DNA of 64,000 nt from Phaeobacter porticola. GTDB taxonomy: Bacteria; Pseudomonadota; Alphaproteobacteria; Rhodobacterales; Rhodobacteraceae. The stretch covers positions 1,364,001 through 1,428,000 of the forward strand of contig NZ_CP016364.1 of the NCBI RefSeq assembly GCF_001888185.1, in the 5' to 3' direction. Below the pieces are notes generated by a model, which saw only the letters and a list, made by a program, of their open reading frames with translations, searched no databases and was not told where the DNA came from. The translations under genes were made by a program, and so were the position numbers. This document shows, piece by piece, positions 17,819 to 25,967 of this stretch (the first letter of the stretch is position 1; every line of letters begins with the position of its first letter).

Positions 17819-18100
17819 ATGACAGATCACCAATCGATTGTCCGCGACGCTCTGCAAGGAATTGGCCTTGGGCCGGAACGTGTTGAAGCTGCCTTGAATG
17901 GTAGCCCTATTTATGGGGTTTCGGGTCTCCTGAACTCGCTCGAACTGGTGCAGTTTGTGACCGAACTGGGGGAAGTCACCCGGATAGATCCGACCGAGTT
18001 TTTGTCGGTTGGGGAAAGCGGACTGAACACAGTGGTATCGGGCATCTCGAGCCTCTGCGGGTTTCTTGAGACACGCATGTGTCTGCCGGAAGGGGTGTAA
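17819..18100 (+). CDS. Free-standing carrier protein 2, with Asn before the attachment Ser
   Basis: 93 residues; GGAG upstream of ATG 17819. The likely phosphopantetheine site is Ser40 in GLLNSLELVQF. Most carrier proteins have Asp-Ser here, so the Asn is unusual, though the flanking helix (SLELVQFVTEL) is typical. It lies between KASIII copy 2 and the decarboxylase/dehydrogenase fusion, only four bases before the latter, so it may hold the amino-acid substrate of that fusion. Confidence 0.75.
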   Translation: MTDHQSIVRDALQGIGLGPERVEAALNGSPIYGVSGLLNSLELVQFVTELGEVTRIDPTEFLSVGESGLNTVVSGISSLCGFLETRMCLPEGV

Positions 18101-18103
18101 GGG

Positions 18104-20590
18104 ATGACTGATTTGTTCCCAGACACCGACCTGCGCCTGATCGACGAGATTGCGACAACCGCGGGGACGCCGTTCTACCTCTATGATGCCTCGGTGTTGC
18201 GGGGGCGATTGGATGCGCTGCGCGCAGCCCTCCCGCAGGTAGATTTTTTCTACTCGCTCAAGTCCAACCCGAACCTTTCGGTGACGCGGGTGTTGCATGG
18301 CCATGGGGCTGGCTGCGAAGTGTCCTCGCTGCTGGAGCTGGAAACGAGCCTTCAGGCCGGTGCCACACCTGAACGCATCTTGATGGTGGGCCCTGGCAAA
18401 TCCGAGACCGAGCTGACGCGTGCCATTGAATTGGGGATCAAGGCCATCGTGGTCGAGTCCGCCCATGAGTTGACCCAAATTGATGCCTTGGCGCGCCAGC
18501 TGGGTCGTGTCCAGAATATCGCGCTGAGGGTCAACCCAGACTTTCACGCAGGCGGTGCGAAGTTGAACATGAGCGGTCGCCCAACCCAATTTGGTATCGA
18601 CCAATCTGAGCTGTCCGAAGTGCTGAAGCAGGCAGAGAGCTGCGCTCATCTGCGGCTGTGCGGTCTGCATGCCTATATGGGCACTCGTATCCTGACCCAC
18701 GAAACTGTTGTCGCCAATGTGCGCAACATTCTGAACCTGGCGACCGAGGTCATATCAAGCCTCAAGGCCCCCCTCGATTTTGTCGACGTTGGTGGTGGAT
18801 TTGGTATTCCCTATTACGACGGCGAGACAGAGCTGGATCTGGACGCTCTTGGTCAGGCGGTCACGCCGCTTGTTCAGAGCTTTGGCGCCACACATCCAAA
18901 GACCCGTGTTGTGATAGAACTGGGGCGCTATCTCTCTGGTCCGTCCGGGCAGTTTGTGACCCGTGTACAGCAGACCAAGAGCAGCAAGGGCGAGCATTTT
19001 GCGGTCTGCGATGGTGGCTCTAACGTCCATGTCGCTGCGGCTGGTCAGGGTTTTCTGCGCAAGAATTTCCCGATCCGCTTGTTGCGGGACGGTAAGGCAG
19101 CGATCAAGGACGAGGCGGCGCAGCCCTGGACACTGACCGGCCCGCTGTGCACACCGCAGGACGTGATCGGTAAATCTGTCCCGATGGCAACGCCGCAGGT
19201 GGGCGATTTGATCTCCGTCGGGCAATCCGGTGCTTATGGACCAACGGCCTCACCGGTGAATTTCCTCGGCTTCGGTGCCCCCGCAGAAGTCATGATCGAC
19301 GGCACAGAGCTGCTGCTCGTTCGATCCCGTGACACGGTAGAGGCGCGCCTGGCAGTGCAGCAGCCATCTGACCTGCGGTCGGCCACCCACATAAATTCCA
19401 GCACCAGTCATGCTCCTGCGGCGCTGGCCGATCTTTATTCTTCGGCACCCGGAAATGGGCTGGAGGGAACACCGTTTTCAGACCCCTGTCTGGAGCGACT
19501 GACCGGATTGCAGACGCTATTTCGCGAAACCGGTGCCCGTCTGGACCGCGACCCCGAAAGCTGGACCGCACTTTGGGAGAACCCAACGGTACGTGCGCTG
19601 ACCACCATCGGCGTGCCTGAGAAATTCAATGGCTTCCCGTTGCGTGACAGTGGCCTTGGCATTTCGGATTGCCCCTATGGTCTGCATGTCGCCATGGTCG
19701 AACGTCTGGCACGGTTTGACGCCAACTGCATTTTGTCGCTGCCGGGGCCGTCGCTGTCCGGTGGCGCGGTGCTGGCAACGGGCACCGACGCACAGATCGC
19801 GCGGTTCTTTGACGGATACCGATTTGGCCCGCAGGGGACGTTCTTTGCGGTGACAGAACCGGATGCTGGATCCGATGCCTCCAACGGGCGCAGTACGCTG
19901 GGTCTGAAAGACGGAAAACTGGTCCTGAATGGTGTCAAAACATTGGTTGGTGGCATTGCCCGCGCCGAAATTGGCCTGTTCTTCGCGCATATCGAGGAAA
20001 CCGGTCGCATGGGGCTGGTGATGATTGCGCCATCTGATGCGCCCGACTGTGTGAAAATCGAACGGCTTGGCACCAATGGTCTGCGCGGGGCGGATCTCTG
20101 CCAGATGACTTTGACCGACTTCCCGGTGACGCAGGACATGATCCTTGGCAGCGGGGGACGATCTCTGCGGGATGGCTTTATGGCCATCAACGGTGTCTTC
20201 GAACGCAACCGCCCCATGGTTGCCGCGATGGCGCTGGGATCAGGGCGCGGCCTTATTGAGTTGATGTTGGAAGATCCGACACGGCTCCCGGCGTATCAGG
20301 ACCTGTTGGCCAGCCACACTGCGCTGTTGGTGCAACTGGTTAAGGTGATCCGCGCGCAAGAAAACCGCCGCCCCAAGGTTCAGGATATCAGCAAGGTCAA
20401 AATGCAGGCCGTGAGCTTTGTCGACCAGGTGGTGCGCCGGATCACGGATCAGGATCCGATGCGCTTTTTGCAGGATGCCGAACTGCGGCGGCGATGCCGG
20501 GACGTGAAGGCCTTTGAATATATGGAGGGCACCAGCAATATCCATCTTTTGAACGCCTACCGGTCTTATACCGCAGGGGTGGATCAATGA
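18104..20590 (+). CDS. PLP-dependent decarboxylase fused to an acyl-CoA dehydrogenase
   Basis: One uninterrupted 828-residue frame. Residues 1 to about 420 are a fold-type III (alanine-racemase-like) decarboxylase of the diaminopimelate/ornithine decarboxylase class: PLP Lys53 in YSLKSNPN, phosphate-binding GGGFGIPYYDG at 230-240, ELGRYLSGPSG, and the active-site Cys349 in GPLCTPQDV. After a linker, residues about 440-828 are an acyl-CoA dehydrogenase: FFAVTEPDAGSD at 580-591, NGVKTLVGGIA at 609-619, and the catalytic Glu808 in YMEGTSNIHLL. I infer that a carrier-bound or CoA-bound amino acid is decarboxylated and then desaturated. BtrK of butirosin is a precedent for decarboxylation on a carrier protein. 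I know of no characterised enzyme with this fusion. Confidence 0.88.
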   Translation: MTDLFPDTDLRLIDEIATTAGTPFYLYDASVLRGRLDALRAALPQVDFFYSLKSNPNLSVTRVLHGHGAGCEVSSLLELETSLQAGATPERILMVGPGKSETELTRAIELGIKAIVVESAHELTQIDALARQLGRVQNIALRVNPDFHAGGAKLNMSGRPTQFGIDQSELSEVLKQAESCAHLRLCGLHAYMGTRILTHETVVANVRNILNLATEVISSLKAPLDFVDVGGGFGIPYYDGETELDLDALGQAVTPLVQSFGATHPKTRVVIELGRYLSGPSGQFVTRVQQTKSSKGEHFAVCDGGSNVHVAAAGQGFLRKNFPIRLLRDGKAAIKDEAAQPWTLTGPLCTPQDVIGKSVPMATPQVGDLISVGQSGAYGPTASPVNFLGFGAPAEVMIDGTELLLVRSRDTVEARLAVQQPSDLRSATHINSSTSHAPAALADLYSSAPGNGLEGTPFSDPCLERLTGLQTLFRETGARLDRDPESWTALWENPTVRALTTIGVPEKFNGFPLRDSGLGISDCPYGLHVAMVERLARFDANCILSLPGPSLSGGAVLATGTDAQIARFFDGYRFGPQGTFFAVTEPDAGSDASNGRSTLGLKDGKLVLNGVKTLVGGIARAEIGLFFAHIEETGRMGLVMIAPSDAPDCVKIERLGTNGLRGADLCQMTLTDFPVTQDMILGSGGRSLRDGFMAINGVFERNRPMVAAMALGSGRGLIELMLEDPTRLPAYQDLLASHTALLVQLVKVIRAQENRRPKVQDISKVKMQAVSFVDQVVRRITDQDPMRFLQDAELRRRCRDVKAFEYMEGTSNIHLLNAYRSYTAGVDQ

Positions 20591-21462
20591 CGTTGCGCAT
20601 TGCACCCGGCAGCCTGATCTGTCGAGAGTTCGGCGGATTGGAAGCCGCAGATCCCAACTGGCTCAAGGAAGTGGACTATTGGGAGGACTACAACAGCCGG
20701 TTCTTTCGTGCCAATGGCAAGACCTACCAATCTGCTGACAGCAATGTGCAGACGTGGCTGACGGCGGATGACCGGGCACCCTACGCGGCCATGACGCGGG
20801 AGTTGCTGGATGATCTGTCGTCCCGCATGGACCTGTCCGATATTGATCTGGTGCTGATGGCACATTGGTTGCCGGACATCCACCTGGGCACCTCGGTGAC
20901 CAATTTCGCCCTGCATCACCTTGGGGTGAAGGATGGGTTTGGTTTTGCGATCTCTGATCGCGGGCGCACGGCACCGCTTTTTGCCATGCATTGCGCGGCC
21001 CGCTACCTCAGGTCGGGACGGCGCAAGGCGCTGGTGTTATCGATGGATCAAAAACATCTGCTTTATCGCTCACCTGTTGTTGACGCGCTGGAGCCGGTCA
21101 ACAGTGCCGCTGCCATGGTGCTGGAACGCGATATCCAAAGCGGGATGCAGTATTCAGGCTATCGGCGGTTGATGCTGACCGACCAGGATGATCTGGCAAC
21201 GGCTGTTACCAATCTCTGTGTTGAAATGGGGCGGGCACCAGAAAACGTCTGCCTGATCGCAGCGCCGGATCTGTTGACCAGGGCCGCGCATGCAGGGCAG
21301 GTGATTGCCCAATCCACACGGCTGCTGTGTGCTGCCCCATTTGCGGCGCTGCATGATGCACAAACCCAAGGGGTCAGTGGGGCATACTTGGTATTGAGCC
21401 AAGAGCGAAATGCGGTGTCAGCCATTATGCTCAGCGCTGATGAGATGAGACTCGCGGCATGA
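20587..21462 (+). CDS. KASIII-fold protein with all catalytic residues replaced
   Basis: 291 residues with a recognisable thiolase/KASIII layout (IDLVLMAHWLPDIHLG, the nucleophile helix region GFGFAISDRGRTAPLFAM, then VNSAAAMVLE). The residue aligned with the nucleophilic Cys is Gly126, judged from the fixed spacing to RSGR versus RAGR in the next gene. The PHNxN motif is replaced by AAPDLLTRAA, so the His is Asp. It overlaps the active-looking copy 3 by four bases at its end and the fusion gene by four at its start. A non-catalytic heterodimer partner of copy 3 is the natural inference. Confidence 0.68.
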   Translation: MTLRIAPGSLICREFGGLEAADPNWLKEVDYWEDYNSRFFRANGKTYQSADSNVQTWLTADDRAPYAAMTRELLDDLSSRMDLSDIDLVLMAHWLPDIHLGTSVTNFALHHLGVKDGFGFAISDRGRTAPLFAMHCAARYLRSGRRKALVLSMDQKHLLYRSPVVDALEPVNSAAAMVLERDIQSGMQYSGYRRLMLTDQDDLATAVTNLCVEMGRAPENVCLIAAPDLLTRAAHAGQVIAQSTRLLCAAPFAALHDAQTQGVSGAYLVLSQERNAVSAIMLSADEMRLAA

Positions 21463-22475
21463 GACTGACGGCGCTGGCAACCTACATTCCCGAAGGGCGC
21501 ATCGACGCGGAGGAGATCATTCGCGATGCGGGTGGCTCTCCTTCCGAAGCGCGGGTGTTCGAGCGGTTGTTTGGCTTGGCGCAAGTGTCGAGCTGTTCGA
21601 CCAAAGAAACACGTTACGATCAATTCGCGCGTATTCTTGAAGAGTTGCAGGCCCAGAGTGGCGATGCGCCGCTGCCAGATACGCTGATTCATGTTCGGGG
21701 CCTGCCGATGCGCGATGGCCCATCTGGTGCCGTCCTGCCGCGTTTGCGTCAGGAGTTTGGCTTTCTGGCAAAAGTTCAGCAGAAGTTCGATCTGGACCAA
21801 ACCAATTGCGCAGGGCTGATCTGGGCACTGGAACTTGCGCGCACCTTGATTAGGGCAGGGCGTGCACGGGTGGTCGCAGTGGTCGCTGGTGATGGTCACG
21901 AACGGCTCCGTCTGGCAGACCGCTATGTTCCGGGTAGCACACTTATGGGCGATGCGTTCTGTGGTCTCTTGCTTATGCGAGACACCGATGTGGCTGCCGA
22001 TGTCGGGTTGCACATCGGTGACATCTCGCTGACCTGTCATCCCAGGTTTTCCTTTGGTTACAAGGGGACCACAGCGCAAATGGGTACATTTTATGCCGCC
22101 CATGGCGAGATTGTTAGCAAGACGCTTCAGGATCTGGGGTTCGACTGGGACTGCGGCTCGACGCTTCTCCCCCACAATGTGAACAGATTGGCCTGGCACA
22201 GTTTTTGTGCCGAAACGGGCCTTGCGGCTGATCGTATCCGCCTGGGGCTGCTGCCGGACATCGGGCATTGCTACACCGTGGATCCCTTTCTGCTTCTGAA
22301 ACAGGAGCTGGACGACCGGATCCGTGATCGCGACAGCGCCCCATTCACGCCGGTGACGCTGCTCTCCGTTGGCATGGGGGGCTATGCCGCCGGATGTCAG
22401 GTCAGTGCGGCTCGCGCAGTGGTTTCCTCTTCCCATTCCACATATTTTCAAAGGAGCGGCACACATGCTCTCTAA
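21459..22475 (+). CDS. KASIII-like ketosynthase/acyltransferase, cluster copy 3
   Basis: 338 residues. Cys117 in LDQTNCAGLIWAL, His239 in LLPHNVNRLAW and His270 in DIGHCYTVDPF reproduce the Cys/His/His pattern of copies 1 and 2. N-terminal ALATYIPEGRIDAEEI is close to ordinary FabH-type starts (the first two lack this). It is translationally coupled to the degenerate KASIII upstream and overlaps the AMP-ligase gene by 11 bases. The order suggests it condenses or transfers the acyl group activated by that ligase. Confidence 0.87.
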   Translation: MRLTALATYIPEGRIDAEEIIRDAGGSPSEARVFERLFGLAQVSSCSTKETRYDQFARILEELQAQSGDAPLPDTLIHVRGLPMRDGPSGAVLPRLRQEFGFLAKVQQKFDLDQTNCAGLIWALELARTLIRAGRARVVAVVAGDGHERLRLADRYVPGSTLMGDAFCGLLLMRDTDVAADVGLHIGDISLTCHPRFSFGYKGTTAQMGTFYAAHGEIVSKTLQDLGFDWDCGSTLLPHNVNRLAWHSFCAETGLAADRIRLGLLPDIGHCYTVDPFLLLKQELDDRIRDRDSAPFTPVTLLSVGMGGYAAGCQVSAARAVVSSSHSTYFQRSGTHAL

Positions 22476-24066
22476 GCAGAATCTCCTGACAAATTTTCTT
22501 GAGCAGGCAGCGTCTGATTATCCGCACTCGACCGCAGCGGAAGACAGCACCAGACAGCTGACATTTGCCGAAATGCGCGACCGCGCCCAGCGCGTGGCGC
22601 AACTGCTGAAACAACAGGGCGTTGCGCGCGGCGATCATGTGGTTCTCTGCATGAGCAATTCTGTCGGTTTCTGTGTGGCCTTCTGGGCCACGCTCTACGC
22701 TGGTGCCGCTGCAGTTCCGCTCAATACGGACACAAAGGCGGCCAAACTCGCTTTTGTCCTTGGCGATTGTGCGGCAACGGCGGTGATCCACGATGATGAT
22801 CAGTCCACAAAGATCACTCAATCCCTGCAAGATGCAGGTTCCGATGCTGCCGTGATCAGTTTCGGTGCCGAGACCGCGTTCTCTGCTGCGCTGGATGGCG
22901 CAGGCGACAGGCCTCAACAGGCCCCTGCAACAGTGTTGGACCAGGATCTGGCCGCCATCATCTACACCTCCGGGTCCACCGGAAACCCCAAGGGCGTGAT
23001 GCTGTCGCATCTCAATATGACCAGCGCTGCCCGTTCGGTGGCTGAGTATCTTGGTTATCAGGCCACGGATCGCATCTTTTGCGCCATCCCGATGACCTTT
23101 GACTATGGGCTGCATCAGCTGACCATGGCGACGCTCACAGGTGCCTGCCTACTGGTAGAGCCCTCCTTTGCACGGCCGCTCTTTGCGCTCCAACGCCTGG
23201 CCAAAAGTGGCGCAACCGTATTCCCGGTGGTGCCGACAATGGTGCCCCTGATTGCGCCACTTGCGGCGCGGTATGATTTCTCTGCTGTTCGCAGCATCTC
23301 CAGCACGGCAGCGGCCCTCCATGCGCCGTTCATCGACCAGCTTGAGGTGATTTTTCCAAATGCCACGGTGTTCTCCATGTATGGCCTCACCGAATGCCAC
23401 CGCTGCACCTACCTTAACCCCGCGGAACTGACGCGTCGCCGAACCAGCGTGGGCAAGGCCATCCCGAACACCGAACTTTGGGTCGTGGACGCTGATGGGA
23501 ACTCGCATCGGCGCAATGCCACCGGAGAATTGGTTATTCGCGGCTCGACCGTGATGAAGGGCTATCTCAATAACCCTGAAAAGACGGCAGAAAAGCTGCG
23601 TCCCGGGCCGATGCCGGGCGAGCAGGTGCTCTATACCGGTGATACCTGCCGACTGGATGAGGACGGCTTTGTCTACTTTATCAGCCGTTCAGACGACATC
23701 CTCAAAGTCGCCGGAGAAAAGGTCGCCCCCAGTGAGGTCGAAACCGCTCTTATCGCCCATCCTGATGTCGACGAAGTTTGTGCGCTGGGCGTAGATCACC
23801 CGGTTTATGGCCAACAATGTTGCGCTGTTGTGAGCGGGCCGGATGTGTCCTCGCCCGATAGTGCGCGTGCTTTGAAAACATGGTGCGCCGACCGGTTGGA
23901 GGCGCATGTGGTGCCCGCGCGTATTCTGGTCGTCGAGGCATTGGCCCGCAACGGCAATGGCAAGGTCGATCGCCATCTGCTGCGTGAATGGCTGGATGCG
24001 GGCACCTCGTCCGGAAACCAATCTGACGCCGTCAGCCGGTCCCACGCTGATCCTGTCCCATCCTGA
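22465..24066 (+). CDS. Acyl/aryl-AMP ligase (ANL superfamily)
   Basis: Activates a carboxylic acid with ATP and passes it to CoA or a carrier protein. 533 residues from ATG 22465, with AAAGGAG eight bases before it; earlier codons are a shadow of the preceding gene. Motifs: P-loop IIYTSGSTGNPKGVML near 165-180, MYGLTECHR, YTGDTCRLDEDGFVYFISRSDD, and the C-terminal catalytic Lys in NGNGKVDRHLL. It reads as an acyl-CoA synthetase-like enzyme rather than an amino-acid adenylation domain. Substrate unknown. The third carrier protein follows 36 bases later. Confidence 0.9.
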   Translation: MLSKQNLLTNFLEQAASDYPHSTAAEDSTRQLTFAEMRDRAQRVAQLLKQQGVARGDHVVLCMSNSVGFCVAFWATLYAGAAAVPLNTDTKAAKLAFVLGDCAATAVIHDDDQSTKITQSLQDAGSDAAVISFGAETAFSAALDGAGDRPQQAPATVLDQDLAAIIYTSGSTGNPKGVMLSHLNMTSAARSVAEYLGYQATDRIFCAIPMTFDYGLHQLTMATLTGACLLVEPSFARPLFALQRLAKSGATVFPVVPTMVPLIAPLAARYDFSAVRSISSTAAALHAPFIDQLEVIFPNATVFSMYGLTECHRCTYLNPAELTRRRTSVGKAIPNTELWVVDADGNSHRRNATGELVIRGSTVMKGYLNNPEKTAEKLRPGPMPGEQVLYTGDTCRLDEDGFVYFISRSDDILKVAGEKVAPSEVETALIAHPDVDEVCALGVDHPVYGQQCCAVVSGPDVSSPDSARALKTWCADRLEAHVVPARILVVEALARNGNGKVDRHLLREWLDAGTSSGNQSDAVSRSHADPVPS

Positions 24067-24102
24067 CCCAGTTCAGTCCTGACCCTTTACCGAGGTACAA
24101 TT

Positions 24103-24366
24103 ATGCAAAATATCGAACAGATCATCACCGATGCGCTTATCGAGCTTCTGGATATGCCCGACAACAGCCAGATCACGGCCCAAAGTCGTCTGCAAGAGGA
24201 TCTCGGTGTCGACAGTGGCTTGCTGCTGGAGCTGTTTATGGCAGTCGAAGAAAGCCTGCCGCAGGCGGTTCTGGATCCGGCGATCATGAAGCCAGAGGAT
24301 ATCACCACGGTCGGCAGCTTTGTCGGAATGGTTCGCGACAGCATGGTCGAAGAGGCGCCGGCATGA
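24103..24366 (+). CDS. Free-standing carrier protein 3 (DltC-like)
   Basis: 87 residues with the attachment Ser38 in LGVDSGLLLELFMAVEE, preceded by the normal Asp. The acidic composition and short length resemble DltC and other amino-acid carrier proteins. It overlaps the adenylation enzyme at 24363 by four bases, so the two are probably a dedicated loading pair. Confidence 0.87.
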   Translation: MQNIEQIITDALIELLDMPDNSQITAQSRLQEDLGVDSGLLLELFMAVEESLPQAVLDPAIMKPEDITTVGSFVGMVRDSMVEEAPA

Positions 24367-25967
24367 CGTGTTTCGCTGTCGCGACATCTGACAGCACAGA
24401 GGCACACGCACGGCTGCGAGAGATCTTTGCCGCCTTTGAGGGGGACAGCCGACCGGCCTATTGTGTCGCCGGGGCCGAGTTGAGCTTTGCGGTGCTCTTT
24501 GATCATGCCCGCGCTCTTGGTCAGCGGTTACATGAACAGACCAGCGGTGGCCGTCACAAGCCGGTTCTGATTCATGGCCACAAGGATATTCGCTATCCCG
24601 TTGCCTACTGGGCCTGTCTGCTGGCCGGGCGCACCCTGATCCCGGTTGAGCCGGAAACGCCTGCGTCGCGCATTAAGCAGATTGCCGAAACCTGTGGAGC
24701 TTCCACACTGCTGATCGCAGCGCCTGGCGGGACCGATCTGTCGGGGGTTCTGTCGTCAACCTCACTCGCGATGGTGCCGGTGCCGGATCCACTTGGCCCA
24801 ATCCCTGAGGGGCTGCGGGACGCATCGCAGACCGATGTCATCAAGGACCAAGATCTGGCCTATTTGATGTTCTCTTCCGGCACGTTGGGGCAGCCCAAAG
24901 GCATCGGCATCACCTATGCCAATCTTGTGGACTTTATCGACTGGCTAGATGTGCTCTACCCAGAAAATATCGAGATGACTGGTGTCTCTGGCGTGATCCG
25001 CCATTGCTTTGATGTGTCCTTGTTTGAACTGTGGATGTCGTGGACACGTCGTCTCCCGTTGGTTGCGTTGGATCATGCGGATTTTGCCAATTCGACGGCT
25101 TATATCAACCGTTTGGCAGAGCAGGGCACTAGCCTTTGGGTCTCAACCCCGTCTATTACGCGCCTGTTTCTCACAAACCGCCGGTTCAACGCCGGTCAGC
25201 TGCCAAAACTACGTAACTTTGTGTTCTGCGGCGAGGTTCTGACCAAGAAAATTGTCACTGCGCTGTTTGAGCGGTTTCCCGGATGCCGGATTACCAACAC
25301 CTATGGCCCGACCGAATGTACGGTTGCCGTCACATCTGTGGATATCACCGAGCAGCATTTGCAAGCCGATCAGGATCTGCCCATTGGTGCTGCCCGGCCG
25401 GGAACCGGTTTGGAGGTTGCGGCATTGGCAGACGACCTTCCGGGAGGTGAACTTCTGATCCGGGGCGCCAGTGTTGGCGCAGGTTATGTCGGTTTGCCGG
25501 AAAAAACCAAAGCGGCCTTTCCCGAAGCCGGACTTTACCGAACCGGGGACCGCGCATGTCTGGCCAAGGACGGACTGTGGTACTTCGCAGGGCGTATCGA
25601 CCGAGAGGTCAAAATCCAAGGCGTCCGCATCAACCTCAATGATGTGGAAACCCATCTGCGCAATCTGCCAGGGGTGGAGGATGCCGTGGTCGAACCGCAG
25701 ATGTTGCGCGGCGTGCCACACGCTTTGTCGGCCTATGTGCTGGGGGTGCGTGCGCTTGCGGATCTGCAGCACCTGCCGGCGACCCTCGCGGCGGAATTAC
25801 CGCCCTATTTGGTGCCGCGATATTGGTATGCGGATTTCCCCGCGGGCCTGAACCAGAATTCCAAATTTGATCGTGCAAGACTGGCAAACGCGGCAGCAGA
25901 TGCCCGCCTGCGCCATATCCATATGCCATCTAGCGTTGCCAAAATCGCACAGGAGGAACCCGCATGA
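24363..25967 (+). CDS. DltA-like amino-acid adenylating enzyme 1
   Basis: 534-residue stand-alone adenylation enzyme that should form an aminoacyl-AMP and load a carrier protein. Motifs: LMFSSGTLGQPKGIG near 168-182, HCFDVSLFELW with Asp217 at the position that binds the substrate amino group, WVSTPSITRLFL, FCGEVL, NTYGPTECTVAVTS, YRTGD, and a C-terminal Lys in NQNSKFDR. The STPS, FCGEVL and NTYGPTE blocks are those of D-alanine:carrier ligases, but there is no dltB or dltD and the organism is Gram-negative, so the role is biosynthetic. The amino acid cannot be read with confidence. Confidence 0.9.
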   Translation: MTCFAVATSDSTEAHARLREIFAAFEGDSRPAYCVAGAELSFAVLFDHARALGQRLHEQTSGGRHKPVLIHGHKDIRYPVAYWACLLAGRTLIPVEPETPASRIKQIAETCGASTLLIAAPGGTDLSGVLSSTSLAMVPVPDPLGPIPEGLRDASQTDVIKDQDLAYLMFSSGTLGQPKGIGITYANLVDFIDWLDVLYPENIEMTGVSGVIRHCFDVSLFELWMSWTRRLPLVALDHADFANSTAYINRLAEQGTSLWVSTPSITRLFLTNRRFNAGQLPKLRNFVFCGEVLTKKIVTALFERFPGCRITNTYGPTECTVAVTSVDITEQHLQADQDLPIGAARPGTGLEVAALADDLPGGELLIRGASVGAGYVGLPEKTKAAFPEAGLYRTGDRACLAKDGLWYFAGRIDREVKIQGVRINLNDVETHLRNLPGVEDAVVEPQMLRGVPHALSAYVLGVRALADLQHLPATLAAELPPYLVPRYWYADFPAGLNQNSKFDRARLANAAADARLRHIHMPSSVAKIAQEEPA

